From contig JAIXKN010000065.1 in assembly GCA_026932425.1 (NCBI GenBank), positions 1-64,000 of the forward strand: a stretch of 64,000 nt of DNA, in the 5' to 3' direction. The notes under the pieces are model-generated. The model was not told the origin of the DNA and searched no databases. It saw only the letters and a list, made by a program, of their open reading frames with translations. Both the position numbers and the translations under genes were made by a program. Of the stretch, positions 38,602-48,761 are shown piece by piece. The DNA comes from Burkholderiales bacterium. Its GTDB lineage: Bacteria; Pseudomonadota; Gammaproteobacteria; Burkholderiales; Burkholderiaceae_C. The first letter of the stretch is position 1, and the number at the start of each line of letters is the position of its first letter.

Positions 38602-39888
38602 ATGGCGCACATCGTGATCCTCGGGGCCGGGCTGGGCGGCTCGATCATGGCCTACGAGATGGCCGAACAGATCCGCAAGGAAGACCGGATCACCGTGGTG
38701 ACCAAGGATCCCGTCTATCACTTCGTTCCGTCCAACCCCTGGGTCGCGGTCGGCTGGCGCAAGCGCGCCGACATCACGGTCGACCTGGCGGCAACGATGA
38801 AGAAGAAGGGCATCGAGTTCAAGCCGGTCGCCGCGCAGAAGCTGCTTCCCGAAGAGAACCGCCTCGAGCTCGAGGACGGCAGTTCGGTTTCCTACGACTA
38901 CCTGATCATCGCCACCGGGCCCGAGCTCGCCTTCGACGAGATCGAGGGCTTCGGACCGGACGGCGGCTACACGCAGTCGGTCTGCCATGTCGACCACGCC
39001 GAGAAGGCCTGGGCCGCGTTCGAGGCGTTCTGCAAGAAGCCGGGGCCGGTGATCGTCGGCGCCGTCCAGGGTGCCTCCTGCTTCGGGCCGGCCTACGAAT
39101 TCACCTTCATCCTCGAGACCGAGCTGCGTCGCCGCAAGATCCGCGACCAGGTGCCGATCACCTACGTGACCTCCGAGCCCTACGTCGGTCACCTGGGACT
39201 CGACGGTGTCGGCGACACCAAGGGCCTGCTCGAGTCCGAGATGCGCGAGAAGCACATCAAGTGGATGACTTCGACGCGCGTGTCGCGCGTCGAGCCGGGC
39301 AAGATGTTCGTGCAGGAGATCGCCGACGACGGCAGTGTGAAGGCGGAAAAGGAGTTGCCCTTCGGCTTTGCGATGATGTTGCCGCCGTTCCGTGGCATCA
39401 AGCCGCTGATGGGGCTGGAGGGCCTGGTCAATCCGCGCGGCTTCGTGATCGTCGACAAGCACCAGATCAATCCGAAGTACCGCAACATCTTCGGCGTCGG
39501 CGTCTGCATCGCGATCCCGCCGATGGGCCCGACGCCCGTGCCCTGCGGCGTGCCCAAGACCGGCTTCATGATCGAGAGCATGGTGACCGCGACCGCGCAC
39601 AACCTGGGCAACATCCTGCGCGGCAAGGAACCCGACGAAGTCGGCACCTGGAACGCCGTGTGCCTGGCCGACTTCGGCGACAGCGGCGTGGCCTTCGTCG
39701 CGCAGCCTCAGATCCCGCCGCGCAACGTCAACTGGGCCTCGTCGGGCAAGTGGGTGCACCTGGCCAAGGTCGGCTTCGAGAAGTACTTCATCCAGAAGGT
39801 CAAGAAGGGCACGTCCGAGCCTTTCTTCGAGAAGGCGACGATGCGCATGCTCGGCATCCACAAGCTCAAGGACGGCGGCAAGACCTGA
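38602..39888 (+). CDS. sqr: Sulfide:quinone oxidoreductase
   Basis: 428 residues. A flavoprotein of the disulfide reductase fold that oxidises sulfide to polysulfur and reduces quinone at the membrane surface. ILGAGLGGSIMAYEMAE binds FAD; DYLIIATGPEL and IFGVGVCIAIPP follow. The three functional cysteines are present: Cys128 (SVCHVDH), Cys160 (GASCFGP) and Cys354 (AVCLADF), with spacing like the 124/156/347 set of Aquifex SQR. AAGGAGG lies five bases before the ATG. No persulfide dioxygenase or rhodanese is adjacent. Confidence 0.9.
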   Translation: MAHIVILGAGLGGSIMAYEMAEQIRKEDRITVVTKDPVYHFVPSNPWVAVGWRKRADITVDLAATMKKKGIEFKPVAAQKLLPEENRLELEDGSSVSYDYLIIATGPELAFDEIEGFGPDGGYTQSVCHVDHAEKAWAAFEAFCKKPGPVIVGAVQGASCFGPAYEFTFILETELRRRKIRDQVPITYVTSEPYVGHLGLDGVGDTKGLLESEMREKHIKWMTSTRVSRVEPGKMFVQEIADDGSVKAEKELPFGFAMMLPPFRGIKPLMGLEGLVNPRGFVIVDKHQINPKYRNIFGVGVCIAIPPMGPTPVPCGVPKTGFMIESMVTATAHNLGNILRGKEPDEVGTWNAVCLADFGDSGVAFVAQPQIPPRNVNWASSGKWVHLAKVGFEKYFIQKVKKGTSEPFFEKATMRMLGIHKLKDGGKT

Positions 39889-39914
39889 TCGCCGCCGCCC
39901 TGCACGGAGCAGGG

Positions 39915-39944
39915 CGCGCACGGGCGCAGATGCGTCCGTGCGCG
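39915..39944. terminator. Hairpin terminator between SQR and the phosphatase gene
   Basis: A 13-base-pair stem CGCGCACGGGCGC / GCGTCCGTGCGCG (39915-39927 with 39932-39944, one G-U pair) closes on AGAT. It fills the 57 bases between two convergent genes, so it can serve both directions. No strong T run follows, but TTC and ATTTC lie just beyond on the plus strand. Confidence 0.65.
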
Positions 39945-39945
39945 T

Positions 39946-40425
39946 TCAGAATTTCTCGATCAAGCCCTGCTGCAGCGCCGACTCGGGGTTCGAGCCGGCG
40001 TCGCGCACGCGCTGCAGCGCGACCGCGGTGGGTGCGCCCAGGCGCTTGAGCAGGCAGGCGGCCGTGGTTCCGGTGCGTCCGATGCCCGCGGCGCAGTGCA
40101 CGAGCACGACACCGCCAGCGCGCACGCTCGTCGCGACGTCGTCGATCGCCGCGCGGTAGGCCCCCAGGGCTTCGGCCAGCCCGAAATCCTGCATCGGCAT
40201 GTGCGTCCAGCGAAACGGCAGCGTCCCCGCGGCGATCGCCTGCGCGTACTGCGGCGAGAGGCGCTGGATCTCGAACATCGGATTCAGGCAGAGCACCTGC
40301 CCGAGCCGACGCTCGCGCGCTTCCCGCAGGAATTCCGACCAGGGCTCGAAGCGGCCGGGCATCGACGCGAGCCAGACCTGCCCGAACCCGGGTTCGGGAG
40401 GCAGTTCCAGCGCCCGGAACGGCAT
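39946..40425 (-). CDS. Dual-specificity/tyrosine protein phosphatase family protein
   Basis: 159 residues. The active-site loop VHCAAGIGRTGT gives the CX5R signature with catalytic Cys and Arg, followed by the conserved Ser/Thr. Asp in MPMQDFG is a candidate general acid. The opening LASMPGRFEP resembles the cyclin-dependent-kinase-inhibitor-3-like bacterial phosphatases. Substrate unknown. It converges on the SQR gene; no kinase is nearby. ATG 40425 gives the whole fold. Confidence 0.87.
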   Translation of the reverse strand: MPFRALELPPEPGFGQVWLASMPGRFEPWSEFLREARERRLGQVLCLNPMFEIQRLSPQYAQAIAAGTLPFRWTHMPMQDFGLAEALGAYRAAIDDVATSVRAGGVVLVHCAAGIGRTGTTAACLLKRLGAPTAVALQRVRDAGSNPESALQQGLIEKF

Positions 40426-40470
40426 CGCGTCCTCGCTCCTGCGCCGGTTTGCCGATTCCCCCCGCGTGCC

Positions 40471-41466
40471 TCAGTGCGTCGCCGCACCCTGCCACTGCTC
40501 GATGCCCGCAATGGCCCAGTTGCGGCTGCCGTCGGCGGGCCGTGCCAGGTGCCAGACCTCGTCGACCGCCACCGGCGCCGCGCCGGCCTCCTCGCGCACC
40601 TGGCCGCGCATGCGGACGCTGACGATCTGGCGGCCGTCCTCCTCGGCGACGTCGAGCACTTCGGAATCGATGTCGAGCACCTCGGTGTGCTGCGGCTTGC
40701 CGCCGCGCTCGCGCAGGTCCATGCTCAGCTCGGCGAATACCTCCGGTGTCGTGAAGGCGCGCAGGTCGTCGAGGTCGCCGGCGTCGTTGGCGGCCTGCAG
40801 GCGGATGAAGATCATCTTCGCGGTGCGCGCGAAGCCCTCGCTGTCGAAGGCGGCCGGAACGAAGGCCCGGGCGATGGGCGCAGCCGGCGCCGCAGCGGGA
40901 GCTTCCGGGGCCGCCGGCTCGAACCGCGCCGACGCGCCTGCTGCGGCGGCCACCGGTTCGGGGTCGCTCTGCTTCGGCCACGACACCTGTGCGCCGCCGG
41001 CACCGGCCATGCGGTAGCTGGCGCTGGCCGCTTGCGCTGGCTGCCGCCGCGCGAGCACCATGCGGATCACGGCCAGCGCGACGAAGGCCAGCAGCAAGAG
41101 CATCATGAAGCTCGCGAATTCCTCGCCCAGGCCCAGGTGGCTCATCAGCGCGGCCAGGCCCAGTCCGGCGGCAAGGCCCGCGAGCGGCCCCATCCAGCTG
41201 CGCTTGGGCGCGGCCGCCTGCGCGGCGGCGGCGTTCGGTGCGCCGGCCTGAGTCGGCTGCCTGGCCGGGGCCGCCTGCTGGCCTGCCGCGCCCTGCTGCG
41301 CCGGGGTTGCCGGTTGCGGCGGCGGCGTGTTGGGCGCGGTGCGCTGCGGCATGTTCCGTTGCATGCCGAAGGATTTGCCGCCTCCCATGCGCCGCGCGTC
41401 GGCGTCGATCGGGGCGAGGGCGGTGGCGATGGCCAGGCCGAGGGCAGCGAAAAAGGCGATCTTCAT
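40471..41466 (-). CDS. Tim44-like domain protein, membrane bound
   Basis: 331 residues. Signal or anchor at 1-22 (IAFFAALGLAIATALAPIDADA), then Gly/Met/Arg-rich GGGKSFGMQRNMPQRT, a long Pro/Gln/Ala linker, a second hydrophobic region (about 92-140) and a C-terminal Tim44-like domain (FARTAKMIFIRLQAANDAGDLDDLRAFTTPEVF). The RMGGGKSFG-QR motif next to the signal is typical of bacterial Tim44-like proteins of unknown role. Start at 41466 is chosen to place the signal peptide at the N terminus. It diverges from the DUF456 gene. Confidence 0.87.
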   Translation of the reverse strand: MKIAFFAALGLAIATALAPIDADARRMGGGKSFGMQRNMPQRTAPNTPPPQPATPAQQGAAGQQAAPARQPTQAGAPNAAAAQAAAPKRSWMGPLAGLAAGLGLAALMSHLGLGEEFASFMMLLLLAFVALAVIRMVLARRQPAQAASASYRMAGAGGAQVSWPKQSDPEPVAAAAGASARFEPAAPEAPAAAPAAPIARAFVPAAFDSEGFARTAKMIFIRLQAANDAGDLDDLRAFTTPEVFAELSMDLRERGGKPQHTEVLDIDSEVLDVAEEDGRQIVSVRMRGQVREEAGAAPVAVDEVWHLARPADGSRNWAIAGIEQWQGAATH

Positions 41467-41530
41467 CGTTGGAGTCGGTCCGAGTCGTTGATGGAAAGTG
41501 GGTGAGAGGTTCAGGGCGGCCATCGTACAT

Positions 41531-41545
41531 GCTTGTGTCACAAGC
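41531..41545. promoter_or_regulatory. 15-base palindrome in the Tim44-like/DUF456 divergent gap
   Basis: GCTTGTG T CACAAGC is a perfect inverted repeat with a single central base, in the 163-base region between two divergent starts. It lies 65 bases upstream of the Tim44-like ATG and 85 bases upstream of the DUF456 ATG. Could be an operator for either gene; the protein is unknown. TATGCT (41582-41587) is a possible -10 for the rightward gene. Confidence 0.4.
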
Positions 41546-41629
41546 CACTGACGCCCGGTGAGATGGCCCGCATGCGCCGGCTATGCTGCAGCGTTTGCCC
41601 GCTCGAGGCCATGTGGGAAGGAGTTGCGG

Positions 41630-42124
41630 ATGGGTATCGACTGGATGGCGTGGGCCGGCTGGGGACTGTCTGCGCTGCTGATCGTGCTCGGGCTTGCCGG
41701 CACCGTGCTGCCGGCGCTGCCGGGGCCGGCGCTGGTGCTTGCAGGCATCGTCGTCGGCGCCTGGATCGACGACTTCACGCGGGCCGGTCCGGTGACGGTC
41801 GCGGTGGCGGCGGTCCTTGCGGCCCTTGCCTGGCTGCTGGACTACCTGGCGGCGCTGCTGGGCGCGCGTCGCGCCGGCGCGAGCCCGCAGGCCTTGACCG
41901 GCGCGACGATCGGCACGGTTGTCGGCCTCTTCATGGGCTTCGTCGGCGTCTTCGTGCTGCCCTTCGTCGGCGCCATGATCGGCGAGTACCTCGCGCGCCA
42001 GGACCACGGGCGCGCGCTGCAGGTGGGCTTCGGTACCTGGATCGGGATCATGCTCGGGATCGTCGCGAAGGTCGTGTTGAGCCTGGTGATGGTCGGGCTC
42101 TTCGTCGCGGCGCTCATCTGGTGA
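41630..42124 (+). CDS. DUF456 family membrane protein
   Basis: 164 residues with four to five hydrophobic helices (about 7-40, 46-70, 85-115, 130-160). LGLAGTVLPALPGPALVLAG near the start and GATIGTVVGLFMGFVG are the conserved DUF456 glycine-rich repeats. Function unknown. AAGGAG lies six bases before the ATG (41618-41623), which fixes the start; an upstream frame to 41558 is rejected. Confidence 0.88.
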   Translation: MGIDWMAWAGWGLSALLIVLGLAGTVLPALPGPALVLAGIVVGAWIDDFTRAGPVTVAVAAVLAALAWLLDYLAALLGARRAGASPQALTGATIGTVVGLFMGFVGVFVLPFVGAMIGEYLARQDHGRALQVGFGTWIGIMLGIVAKVVLSLVMVGLFVAALIW

Positions 42125-42160
42125 CGATCGCGCGCGAGCCGGGCGCCGGCGCGCGCGGCA

Positions 42161-42970
42161 TCAAGCGCCCGCGAGCAGGCCCAGCCATTCGTGCAGCACG
42201 TAGCGGCTGCGCGTGATCGCCAGCGGCGACGGGAGGAAGTCGCCCCAATCCCAGTCGGCCCCGCGTTCGCGCGCGTTCACCGGGGCGGCGACGATCTCGA
42301 ACGACAGGCCGGCGGTATCGCGCGCACGCTCGAAGTTGCGCATCGCGCGGGGCACGTGCAGGTCGTGCGTCACGAGGATCAGCCGGCCGATGTCCTCATC
42401 GCGCAGCAGGCGCACCGTCAGCAGCGCGTTTTCCCGGGTGTTCCGTGATGCGTCTTCGGCCCAGCGCAGCGGGTGGCGGAACTCGTGTTGCGCGATGCTG
42501 CGCGCGAGCTCGCCCTCGCTCGGGCCGTCCAGGCCAGGCGCCTTGCCGCCGCTGAAGGCCAGCGCGATGCCCGTCTGCCGGCTGATCTGGACCCCGTATC
42601 GCAGTCGTTGCAGCGACAGCGCGTTCAGCGTCACCTGACCGTATTCGGGCGCCTCGGTGCGGCCGCCCCCGAGCACGAGGATCAGCTGCCGGCCGCGCGC
42701 AGGCGGTCTCTCCAGAAGCTGCGCAGGGCGCGAGAGCGCCGGCGGCGGATCCAGCAGCATGGTGGCAAGCGCCTCGGCACCAGCCGGCGTCCAGAGCGCG
42801 ATCTGCACCAGGGCGCTGCCGAGCAGCAGGCTCCAGCCAAACCGCGGCCGGCGCCGCAGCCACCACGCGCCCGCCAGCATCAGCAACAGCAGCGATATCG
42901 GGGGGAAGAGCAGCGCCAGGACAATGGGCTTGAGGCCGTCGAGGCCGAGCGCTTGCAGCCAGGCGTTCAT
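42161..42970 (-). CDS. YdcF/DUF218 family membrane protein
   Basis: 269 residues. Two N-terminal membrane helices (about 17-40 and 46-64) then a DUF218 domain: LILVLGGGRTEAPEYG, SGGKAPGLDGPSEGELA, DASRNTRENALLTV and ILVTHDLHVPRAMRNFERA. The family includes ElyC and SanA, linked to envelope metabolism; enzymatic role unproven. Convergent with DUF456 and divergent from msrA. ATG 42970 precedes the first helix. Confidence 0.86.
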   Translation of the reverse strand: MNAWLQALGLDGLKPIVLALLFPPISLLLLMLAGAWWLRRRPRFGWSLLLGSALVQIALWTPAGAEALATMLLDPPPALSRPAQLLERPPARGRQLILVLGGGRTEAPEYGQVTLNALSLQRLRYGVQISRQTGIALAFSGGKAPGLDGPSEGELARSIAQHEFRHPLRWAEDASRNTRENALLTVRLLRDEDIGRLILVTHDLHVPRAMRNFERARDTAGLSFEIVAAPVNARERGADWDWGDFLPSPLAITRSRYVLHEWLGLLAGA

Positions 42971-43160
42971 GCGCGGGATCGGATATGGTTTCGCATCGGT
43001 GCGGGCAGCGCCGCGGGCGGCCGGTTGCTGCGACCGCGACATCGGCACGGAGTGTGTGAGCGCGATGCGTCGATGCCGGGGATTGTCGGTGCTGAGCGTC
43101 CCGGCCTCGCCGGCACTGCGTCACGCTGCCGGGAAGGACGCCAGAAACACGAGGAACACG

Positions 43161-43694
43161 ATGAGCGTGCAGACGATCACCCTGGCCGGCGGCTGCTTCT
43201 GGTGCCTGCATGCCGTCTACGAACAGTGCGACGGCGTCACCGAGGTGGAGTCGGGCTATGCCAACGGTCACGTCGCGCAGCCCAGCTACGAGCAGGTCTG
43301 CCGCGGCGACACGGGCCACGCCGAGGTGGTGCGCCTGCGCTTCGACGACGAGCGCATCTCGCTGCGCGAAGTCCTCGAGATCTTCTACGCGATCCACGAC
43401 CCGACGACGCGCAATCGCCAGGGCAACGACATCGGGCCGCAGTACCGCTCGGGCATCTACTGGAGCGATCCGGTGCACGAGGCCATCGTGCGCGAGGTCA
43501 GCGCCGAGGCGAACGCGGCGCACGGCGGGCGGCTCGTGACCGAGCTGATGCCGCTGTCCAGCTACTGGCCGGCCGAGGCCTACCACCAGCGCTATTTCAC
43601 GAACAACCCGAACCAGGGGTACTGTGCGGCGGTCGTCGCGCCCAAGGTCGAGAAGTTCCGGCGCACCTTCCGCGCTCGCATTCGCGCAGCATGA
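43161..43694 (+). CDS. msrA: Peptide methionine (S)-S-oxide reductase
   Basis: 177 residues. Repairs methionine-S-sulfoxide. The active Cys lies in LAGGCFWCLHAVYEQ near the N terminus, with the conserved VESGYANGH, DTGHAEVV, DPTTRNRQGNDIGPQYRSGIY and a C-terminal region ending NPNQGYC (a recycling Cys candidate). GAGGA lies five bases upstream of the ATG. Longer upstream frame (to 42657) overlaps ydcF antisense and is rejected. Confidence 0.95.
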   Translation: MSVQTITLAGGCFWCLHAVYEQCDGVTEVESGYANGHVAQPSYEQVCRGDTGHAEVVRLRFDDERISLREVLEIFYAIHDPTTRNRQGNDIGPQYRSGIYWSDPVHEAIVREVSAEANAAHGGRLVTELMPLSSYWPAEAYHQRYFTNNPNQGYCAAVVAPKVEKFRRTFRARIRAA

Positions 43695-43744
43695 TGGACT
43701 GCCGCTCGCGCTGCATCGCGCGCTGATCGCGAGGGCGCCCGGTA

Positions 43745-44602
43745 TCAGCGGCTCTCGATCATCGACAGCACCGTCCGGGCGGTCTCAGCGGGCCGCTCCA
43801 TCGGGAAGAGGTGCGTGCCCTCGATCCACGCGAAGCGGTCCTGCACGAGACGGCGGGTGGCCGTCAGTCCGACCTGACGCAATTCGGCCGAGCGCGTGCC
43901 GCCGATGAACGCGATCGGCGCCCTTGGCGGGTGGCGTCGCAGCAAGGCGCCCATGTGATGGGGCAGTGTGTTGTAGAAGCGCGTCTCGATTTCGCGCTGG
44001 AAGGCCAGGCGCAGGCCGCCGGCGGGATCGGGCTCGAAGCCTGATTGCAGATAGTCGGTCAGCACCTGCGGATCCCAGGCCGCGAAGCTGCGCTTCGGCG
44101 CGAAATGTGCGTGGACCGCATCGCGGTTGGGCCAGTGGTGGCGCCGCCGCCGGGAGATGCGTCCCGGTGTGACCCGATCGATCAAGCCGGTGCTCTTGAC
44201 CACGCGCACCCCGTGCGCCCGCCAACCGTCGAGGACAGGCGAGTCGAGCATCACGACGCCGCGCACCAGTTCGGGCCGCTTGCAGGCCACGAGCAGGCTC
44301 AGGTAGCCGCCAAGCGAATGTCCGACGAGCTGCACCGGCTGCCCGGGCGCCTCGCGCTCGATGAAGCCGATCAGCTCGTCACGCGAGGGCCGCCAGTTGC
44401 TCTGCACCGGCCAGGCCGGGTCGTGGCCGAACTTCTCGGGCGCCAGCACGCGCCAGCCGGCGTCCTGCCAGTGCTCGAAGAGCGCACGGTAGGTGCCGGC
44501 CGGGAAGCCGTTGGCGTGGGCGAAGACAAGGGTGGGGGTCGTGAGGGTCGTCAAGATCGGGATCGAGGCCCTTGCGGGCTCCTCGGGATTCACAGCCTTC
44601 AT
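43745..44602 (-). CDS. Alpha/beta hydrolase
   Basis: 285 residues. LVFAHANGFPAGTY contains the HxN oxyanion segment, VGHSLGGYLSLL the nucleophile elbow with Ser, and IEGTHLFPMERP the catalytic His; Asp in VVMLDSPVLDGW or a later strand would complete the triad. It resembles esterases/lipases without a clear substrate. It lies 92 bases downstream of mutS on the same strand. Start at 44602 chosen as the first Met that keeps strand 1 intact. Confidence 0.87.
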   Translation of the reverse strand: MKAVNPEEPARASIPILTTLTTPTLVFAHANGFPAGTYRALFEHWQDAGWRVLAPEKFGHDPAWPVQSNWRPSRDELIGFIEREAPGQPVQLVGHSLGGYLSLLVACKRPELVRGVVMLDSPVLDGWRAHGVRVVKSTGLIDRVTPGRISRRRRHHWPNRDAVHAHFAPKRSFAAWDPQVLTDYLQSGFEPDPAGGLRLAFQREIETRFYNTLPHHMGALLRRHPPRAPIAFIGGTRSAELRQVGLTATRRLVQDRFAWIEGTHLFPMERPAETARTVLSMIESR

Positions 44603-44694
44603 CGGCACGGCTTCATCGGGACCGCAATTGTGCGCGCAGCGCGTCCGGTCCGAGGCCAACGAGGATTCGGCCCTGCCCTGTGCCCAGCCTGTCC

Positions 44695-47331
44695 TCAGGT
44701 GAGCAACGCCTTCAACCGATAGAGTGCCTCCAGCGCCTCGCGCGGCGAGAGGGTGTCGGGGTCGATGGAGGCCAGTTCGACCTCGACGCGCGAGGGTTCG
44801 ACGGGCGCTGCGGCCGGCGGCGGCGCGAAGAGGTCGACCTGCGCCTGACCCTCCTGCGCCTTGGCCTCCAGCGCCTCGAGCGTGGCGCGCGCCTGGCGGA
44901 TCAGCGTCTGCGGCATGCCGGCCAGGCGCGCCACCTGCACGCCGTAGCTGCGGCTGGCGGGGCCGGGTTCGATCTGGTGCAGGAAGACGATGTCGTGGCC
45001 GCTCTCGGCGGCGCCGACGTGGACGTTGAGCGCGCGCTCGTGCCGCGCGGGGAACTCGGTCAGCTCGAAGTAGTGCGTCGCGAAGAGCGTGAAGGCGCGG
45101 TTGCGGTCGTGCAGCTGGGCGGCGATCGCGCTGGCCAGCGCCAGGCCGTCGAAGGTGCTGGTGCCGCGTCCGATCTCGTCCATCAGCACGAGGCTTTGCT
45201 CGGTCGCCTGATGCACGATCGCCGCGGCCTCGGTCATCTCGAGCATGAAGGTCGATTGCGCGTTGGCCAGATCGTCGGCCGCGCCGATGCGGGTGTGGAT
45301 CGCGTCGATCGGGCCCAGGCGGCAGGCCGCCGCGGGGACGAAGGAACCCATCGCCGCGAGCAGCACGATCAGCGCCACCTGGCGCATGAAGGTGCTCTTG
45401 CCGCCCATGTTGGGGCCGGTGACGATGAGCATGCGCGTCTTCGCGTCGAGCCGGCAGTGGTTGGCGATGAAGGGCCCGGCACCGGTCTCGGCCAGTCGCG
45501 CCTCGACGACCGGGTGGCGACCGGCTTCGATCTCGAGGCAGGGGTAGGGCACGAACTCGGGCCGGCACCAGTTGAGCGTGGCCGCGCGTTCGGCAAGAGC
45601 CGCGAGCGCGTCCAGGCTCGCCAGCGCCTGGGCGAGCGCGGTGAGCGGCCGCAGGTGCTGCTGCAAGGCCTCGACGAGCTGCTCGAAGAGCCACTTCTCG
45701 CGCGCAAGCGCTCGCTCCTGCGCCGAGAGCGCCTTGTCCTCGAAGGCCTTGAGCTCGGGCGTGATGTAGCGCTCGGCGTTCTTCAGCGTCTGCCGGCGCT
45801 GGTAGTCGGCCGGCACGCGCTCGAGGTTGGACGCGGTGACCTCGATGTAGAAGCCGTGCACCTTGTTGAACTGCACGCGCAGGTTCGCGATGCCGGTGCG
45901 CGCGCGCTCGCGCTGCTCGAGCTCGAGCAGGAAGGCGTCGCAGTTCTGCGCGATACCGCGCAGCTCGTCGAGCTCGGCGTCGACCCCTGGGGCGATCACG
46001 CCGCCGTCGCGCAGCAGCGCCGCGGGCTCTTCGGCGATGGCAGACAGGGCATCGGCGATCGCCGCGTCGGGCGAGAGCGCCTGCACGAGCGTCTCCAACA
46101 GGGCTGCGCCCTGCGGCACCTGCGCGCGCAGCCCGGGCAGGGCGGCGAGGGTCGCGCGCAGCCCGGCGAGCTCGCGCGGGCGCACCTGACGCAGCGCGAT
46201 GCGCGAGGCGATGCGCTCGACGTCGCTCACCCCGCGCAGCGAATCGCGCAGGCCCTCGAAGCCGTGCGTCAGCAGCGCGGCGACCGCCTCGTGGCGCGCG
46301 CTTGCGTCGCGGCGGTCGCGTCGCGGCGTCGTCAGCCAGCGTCGCAGCGCCCGGCTGCCCATGCCGGTGCGGCAGGTGTCGAGCAGCGAGAGCAGCGTCG
46401 GCGCGTCCTCGCCGCGCAGCGTCTGCACGAGCTCGAGGTTGCGGTGCGTCACCGGCGGCAGATCCAGCAGCTCGCTCGTGCGCGCCACCGAGACGCTGCG
46501 TACGTGCTGCAGCATCGGCGTGCCCTCTGCGCTGGCGGGTGCGCCGGCGGGCGCGCTGCCGCCGGTCGTGTGTTCGGCGAAGCTGAGCACCGCTGCCGCG
46601 GCTGCGTGCGCCAGCGGCAGCTCCTGGGCGCCGTAGCCGGCCAGCGTCGTCACGCCGAGCTGCGCACAGAGCTTGCGCACGCCCAGGGCCGCGTCGAACT
46701 GCCACGGCGGCCGCGCGGTGCGCGCAGCGCGGGCTTGCAGGATCGCGTCGGGCAGCGCGCCGCTGCCGTCGTGCAGGATCTCGGCGGGTGCGATGCGCGC
46801 GAGCCACCCGGGCAGCTCCGCCTCGCGGCACTCGGCCAGCCCCAGCTCGCCGCTGGCCAGGCTCAGCCACGCCAGACCCAGGCCTTGTCGCGCGCGATGA
46901 ACCGCGAGTAGCCGCGTGTCGGCGCGCTCGGCGAGCAGCTCACTGTCGGTGACCGTGCCCGGGGTGACGACGCGCACCACCTTGCGCTCGACCGGCCCCT
47001 TGGCGGCGCCGACCTCGCCGACCTGTTCGGCGATCGCCACCGCCTCGCCGAGCTTGATCAGCCGGGCGAGGTAGTTCTCGAGCGCGTGCACCGGCACGCC
47101 GGCCATCGTCACCGGCTCACCCGCGCTCTGGCCGCGCGTGGTCAGCGTGATGTCCAGCAGCCGGTTGGCGCGCCGCGCGTCGTCGTAGAAGAGCTCGTAG
47201 AAGTCCCCCATGCGGTAGAGCACGAGGGTGTCGGGGAACTCGGCCTTGATGCGCAGGTACTGCGCCATCATCGGCGTGTGCGCGGACAGGTCGCCCTCCC
47301 ATGGCGGTGCGCTGGCAATCGGGTCGGACAT
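44695..47331 (-). CDS. mutS: DNA mismatch repair ATPase MutS
   Basis: 878 residues. Binds mispairs and starts repair. The mismatch-contacting Phe and Glu are in [10 protein letters not shown] near residue 40. Connector and lever domains follow, then the ATPase: Walker [11 protein letters not shown] (about 638-646), [18 protein letters not shown] (signature/Walker B) and [10 protein letters not shown] (switch His). Length is typical (850-880). The frame continues upstream to 49614 as an antisense shadow; ATG 47331 gives [10 protein letters not shown] and the canonical [12 protein letters not shown]. Confidence 0.97.
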   Translation of the reverse strand: MSDPIASAPPWEGDLSAHTPMMAQYLRIKAEFPDTLVLYRMGDFYELFYDDARRANRLLDITLTTRGQSAGEPVTMAGVPVHALENYLARLIKLGEAVAIAEQVGEVGAAKGPVERKVVRVVTPGTVTDSELLAERADTRLLAVHRARQGLGLAWLSLASGELGLAECREAELPGWLARIAPAEILHDGSGALPDAILQARAARTARPPWQFDAALGVRKLCAQLGVTTLAGYGAQELPLAHAAAAAVLSFAEHTTGGSAPAGAPASAEGTPMLQHVRSVSVARTSELLDLPPVTHRNLELVQTLRGEDAPTLLSLLDTCRTGMGSRALRRWLTTPRRDRRDASARHEAVAALLTHGFEGLRDSLRGVSDVERIASRIALRQVRPRELAGLRATLAALPGLRAQVPQGAALLETLVQALSPDAAIADALSAIAEEPAALLRDGGVIAPGVDAELDELRGIAQNCDAFLLELEQRERARTGIANLRVQFNKVHGFYIEVTASNLERVPADYQRRQTLKNAERYITPELKAFEDKALSAQERALAREKWLFEQLVEALQQHLRPLTALAQALASLDALAALAERAATLNWCRPEFVPYPCLEIEAGRHPVVEARLAETGAGPFIANHCRLDAKTRMLIVTGPNMGGKSTFMRQVALIVLLAAMGSFVPAAACRLGPIDAIHTRIGAADDLANAQSTFMLEMTEAAAIVHQATEQSLVLMDEIGRGTSTFDGLALASAIAAQLHDRNRAFTLFATHYFELTEFPARHERALNVHVGAAESGHDIVFLHQIEPGPASRSYGVQVARLAGMPQTLIRQARATLEALEAKAQEGQAQVDLFAPPPAAAPVEPSRVEVELASIDPDTLSPREALEALYRLKALLT

Positions 47332-47487
47332 GAGGCGGGCGATCTTAGGGCAGGCCTGTGCAATGACAGGCGACGTGCGAGACCGGTGAGGCCGTTGATA
47401 CGCCTGGCGGGGGATATCGGAAGCAGGTCCGTTCGCGCGTCGAGGATGCTCCGATCGTGTTTCCATCCCGCGTAGAGTTGCCGAACC

Positions 47488-48747
47488 ATGACGATCTCCG
47501 ACCCTGCCGTGCCCGCTTCGGCCTCTTCCGCCCACGCCCTCGCCCCCGCCCCCGCCCCCGACCCCGTGCTGCCGCTGGTCGGCCTGCGGGCCGTCGAGTT
47601 CACGCACATGGTGATGGGGCCGACCTGCGGTCTCGTGCTCGGCGACCTCGGTGCCGAGGTGATCAAGGTCGAGCCGATCGAGGGCGAGGCGACGCGCACG
47701 CTGCTCGGGGCGGGTGCGGGCTTCTTCCCGATGTTCAACCGCAACAAGAAGAGCATCGCGATCGACCTGCGCCAACCCGAGGGCGCGGCGCTGGCGCGGC
47801 GGCTGGCCGCCACCGCTGACGTCGTCGCCGAGAACTTCCGCCCCGGGACGCTCGCGAAGTACGGGCTCGACTACGAGACGCTCTCGACGGGCAACGAGCG
47901 GCTCGTCTACGTCAGCCTCAAGGGCTTCCTGCCCGGGCCCTACGAGCAGCGCACGGCGCTCGACGAAGTCGTGCAGATGATGGGAGGCCTCGCCTATATG
48001 ACCGGCCGGCCAGGCGACCCGCTGCGCGCGGGCAGCAGCGTCAACGACATCATGGGCGGAATCTTCGGCGCCGTCGGCGTGCTCGGTGCGCTGGTGCGGC
48101 GTGGCATCGGCGGGCGAGGCATGCACGTGCAGAGCGCGCTCTTCGAGAACAACGTCTTCCTCGTCGGCCAGCACATGCTGCAGTACGCGGTGACCGGCCG
48201 CGCGCCGCCGCCGATGCCCGCGCGCGAGATGCCCTGGGCGATCTACGACGTCTTCACGGTCAAGGACGGCGAGCAGATCTTCCTCGCGGCGGTCAGCGAC
48301 TCGCAGTGGCAGACGATGTGCAAGGCGCTGGGCTTCGAGGACCTGATGGCCGATCCGGCCTTCGCGACCAACAACGACCGCGTGCGCGAGCGGGCGCGGC
48401 TGCTGCCGCTGCTGGCGCAGCGCCTGGCCGGGCATTCGGCCGCGGAGCTCGCGCGCGTGTTCGAGGACGCGGGTCTGCCTTTCGCGCCGATCAGCCGGCC
48501 GCAGGACCTGCTCGATGACCCGCACCTGCTCGCGACCGGCGGTCTTGCCGACATCGTGCTTCCCGATGGGCAGCGCGCCGGGCAGACGGTGAAGACGACG
48601 CTGCTGCCGCTGGCGCTCGATGGCCAGCGCCTGCCGGTGCGGCTGCAGCCGCCGCATCGCGGCGAGCACACGCGCGCCTTGCTGCTGGAGCTGGGCTGTA
48701 CCCCCGCGGAGATCGACGAGCTGCTGGCGCGCGCGGTCGTCGCTTGA
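47488..48747 (+). CDS. CaiB/BaiF family CoA transferase
   Basis: 419 residues of the class III (Frc-like) fold, which moves CoA between acids through an aspartyl thioester. [31 protein letters not shown] is the N-terminal signature (shown in parts: [11 protein letters not shown] and GAEVIKVE). [13 protein letters not shown] and the catalytic Asp in SSVNDIMGG follow. An Ala/Pro repeat (residues 15-27), from a CGCCCC tandem run at about 47538-47560, precedes the fold. Divergent from mutS. Donor and acceptor unknown. Confidence 0.9.
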   Translation: MTISDPAVPASASSAHALAPAPAPDPVLPLVGLRAVEFTHMVMGPTCGLVLGDLGAEVIKVEPIEGEATRTLLGAGAGFFPMFNRNKKSIAIDLRQPEGAALARRLAATADVVAENFRPGTLAKYGLDYETLSTGNERLVYVSLKGFLPGPYEQRTALDEVVQMMGGLAYMTGRPGDPLRAGSSVNDIMGGIFGAVGVLGALVRRGIGGRGMHVQSALFENNVFLVGQHMLQYAVTGRAPPPMPAREMPWAIYDVFTVKDGEQIFLAAVSDSQWQTMCKALGFEDLMADPAFATNNDRVRERARLLPLLAQRLAGHSAAELARVFEDAGLPFAPISRPQDLLDDPHLLATGGLADIVLPDGQRAGQTVKTTLLPLALDGQRLPVRLQPPHRGEHTRALLLELGCTPAEIDELLARAVVA

Positions 48748-48761
48748 GGCGCCGCCGGCTT

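Noticed and set aside
40381..40398. Perfect 18-base palindrome CCCGAACCCGGGTTCGGG
   Set aside because: It lies inside the phosphatase coding sequence and encodes a plausible PEPGFG segment; no sign of a regulatory role.
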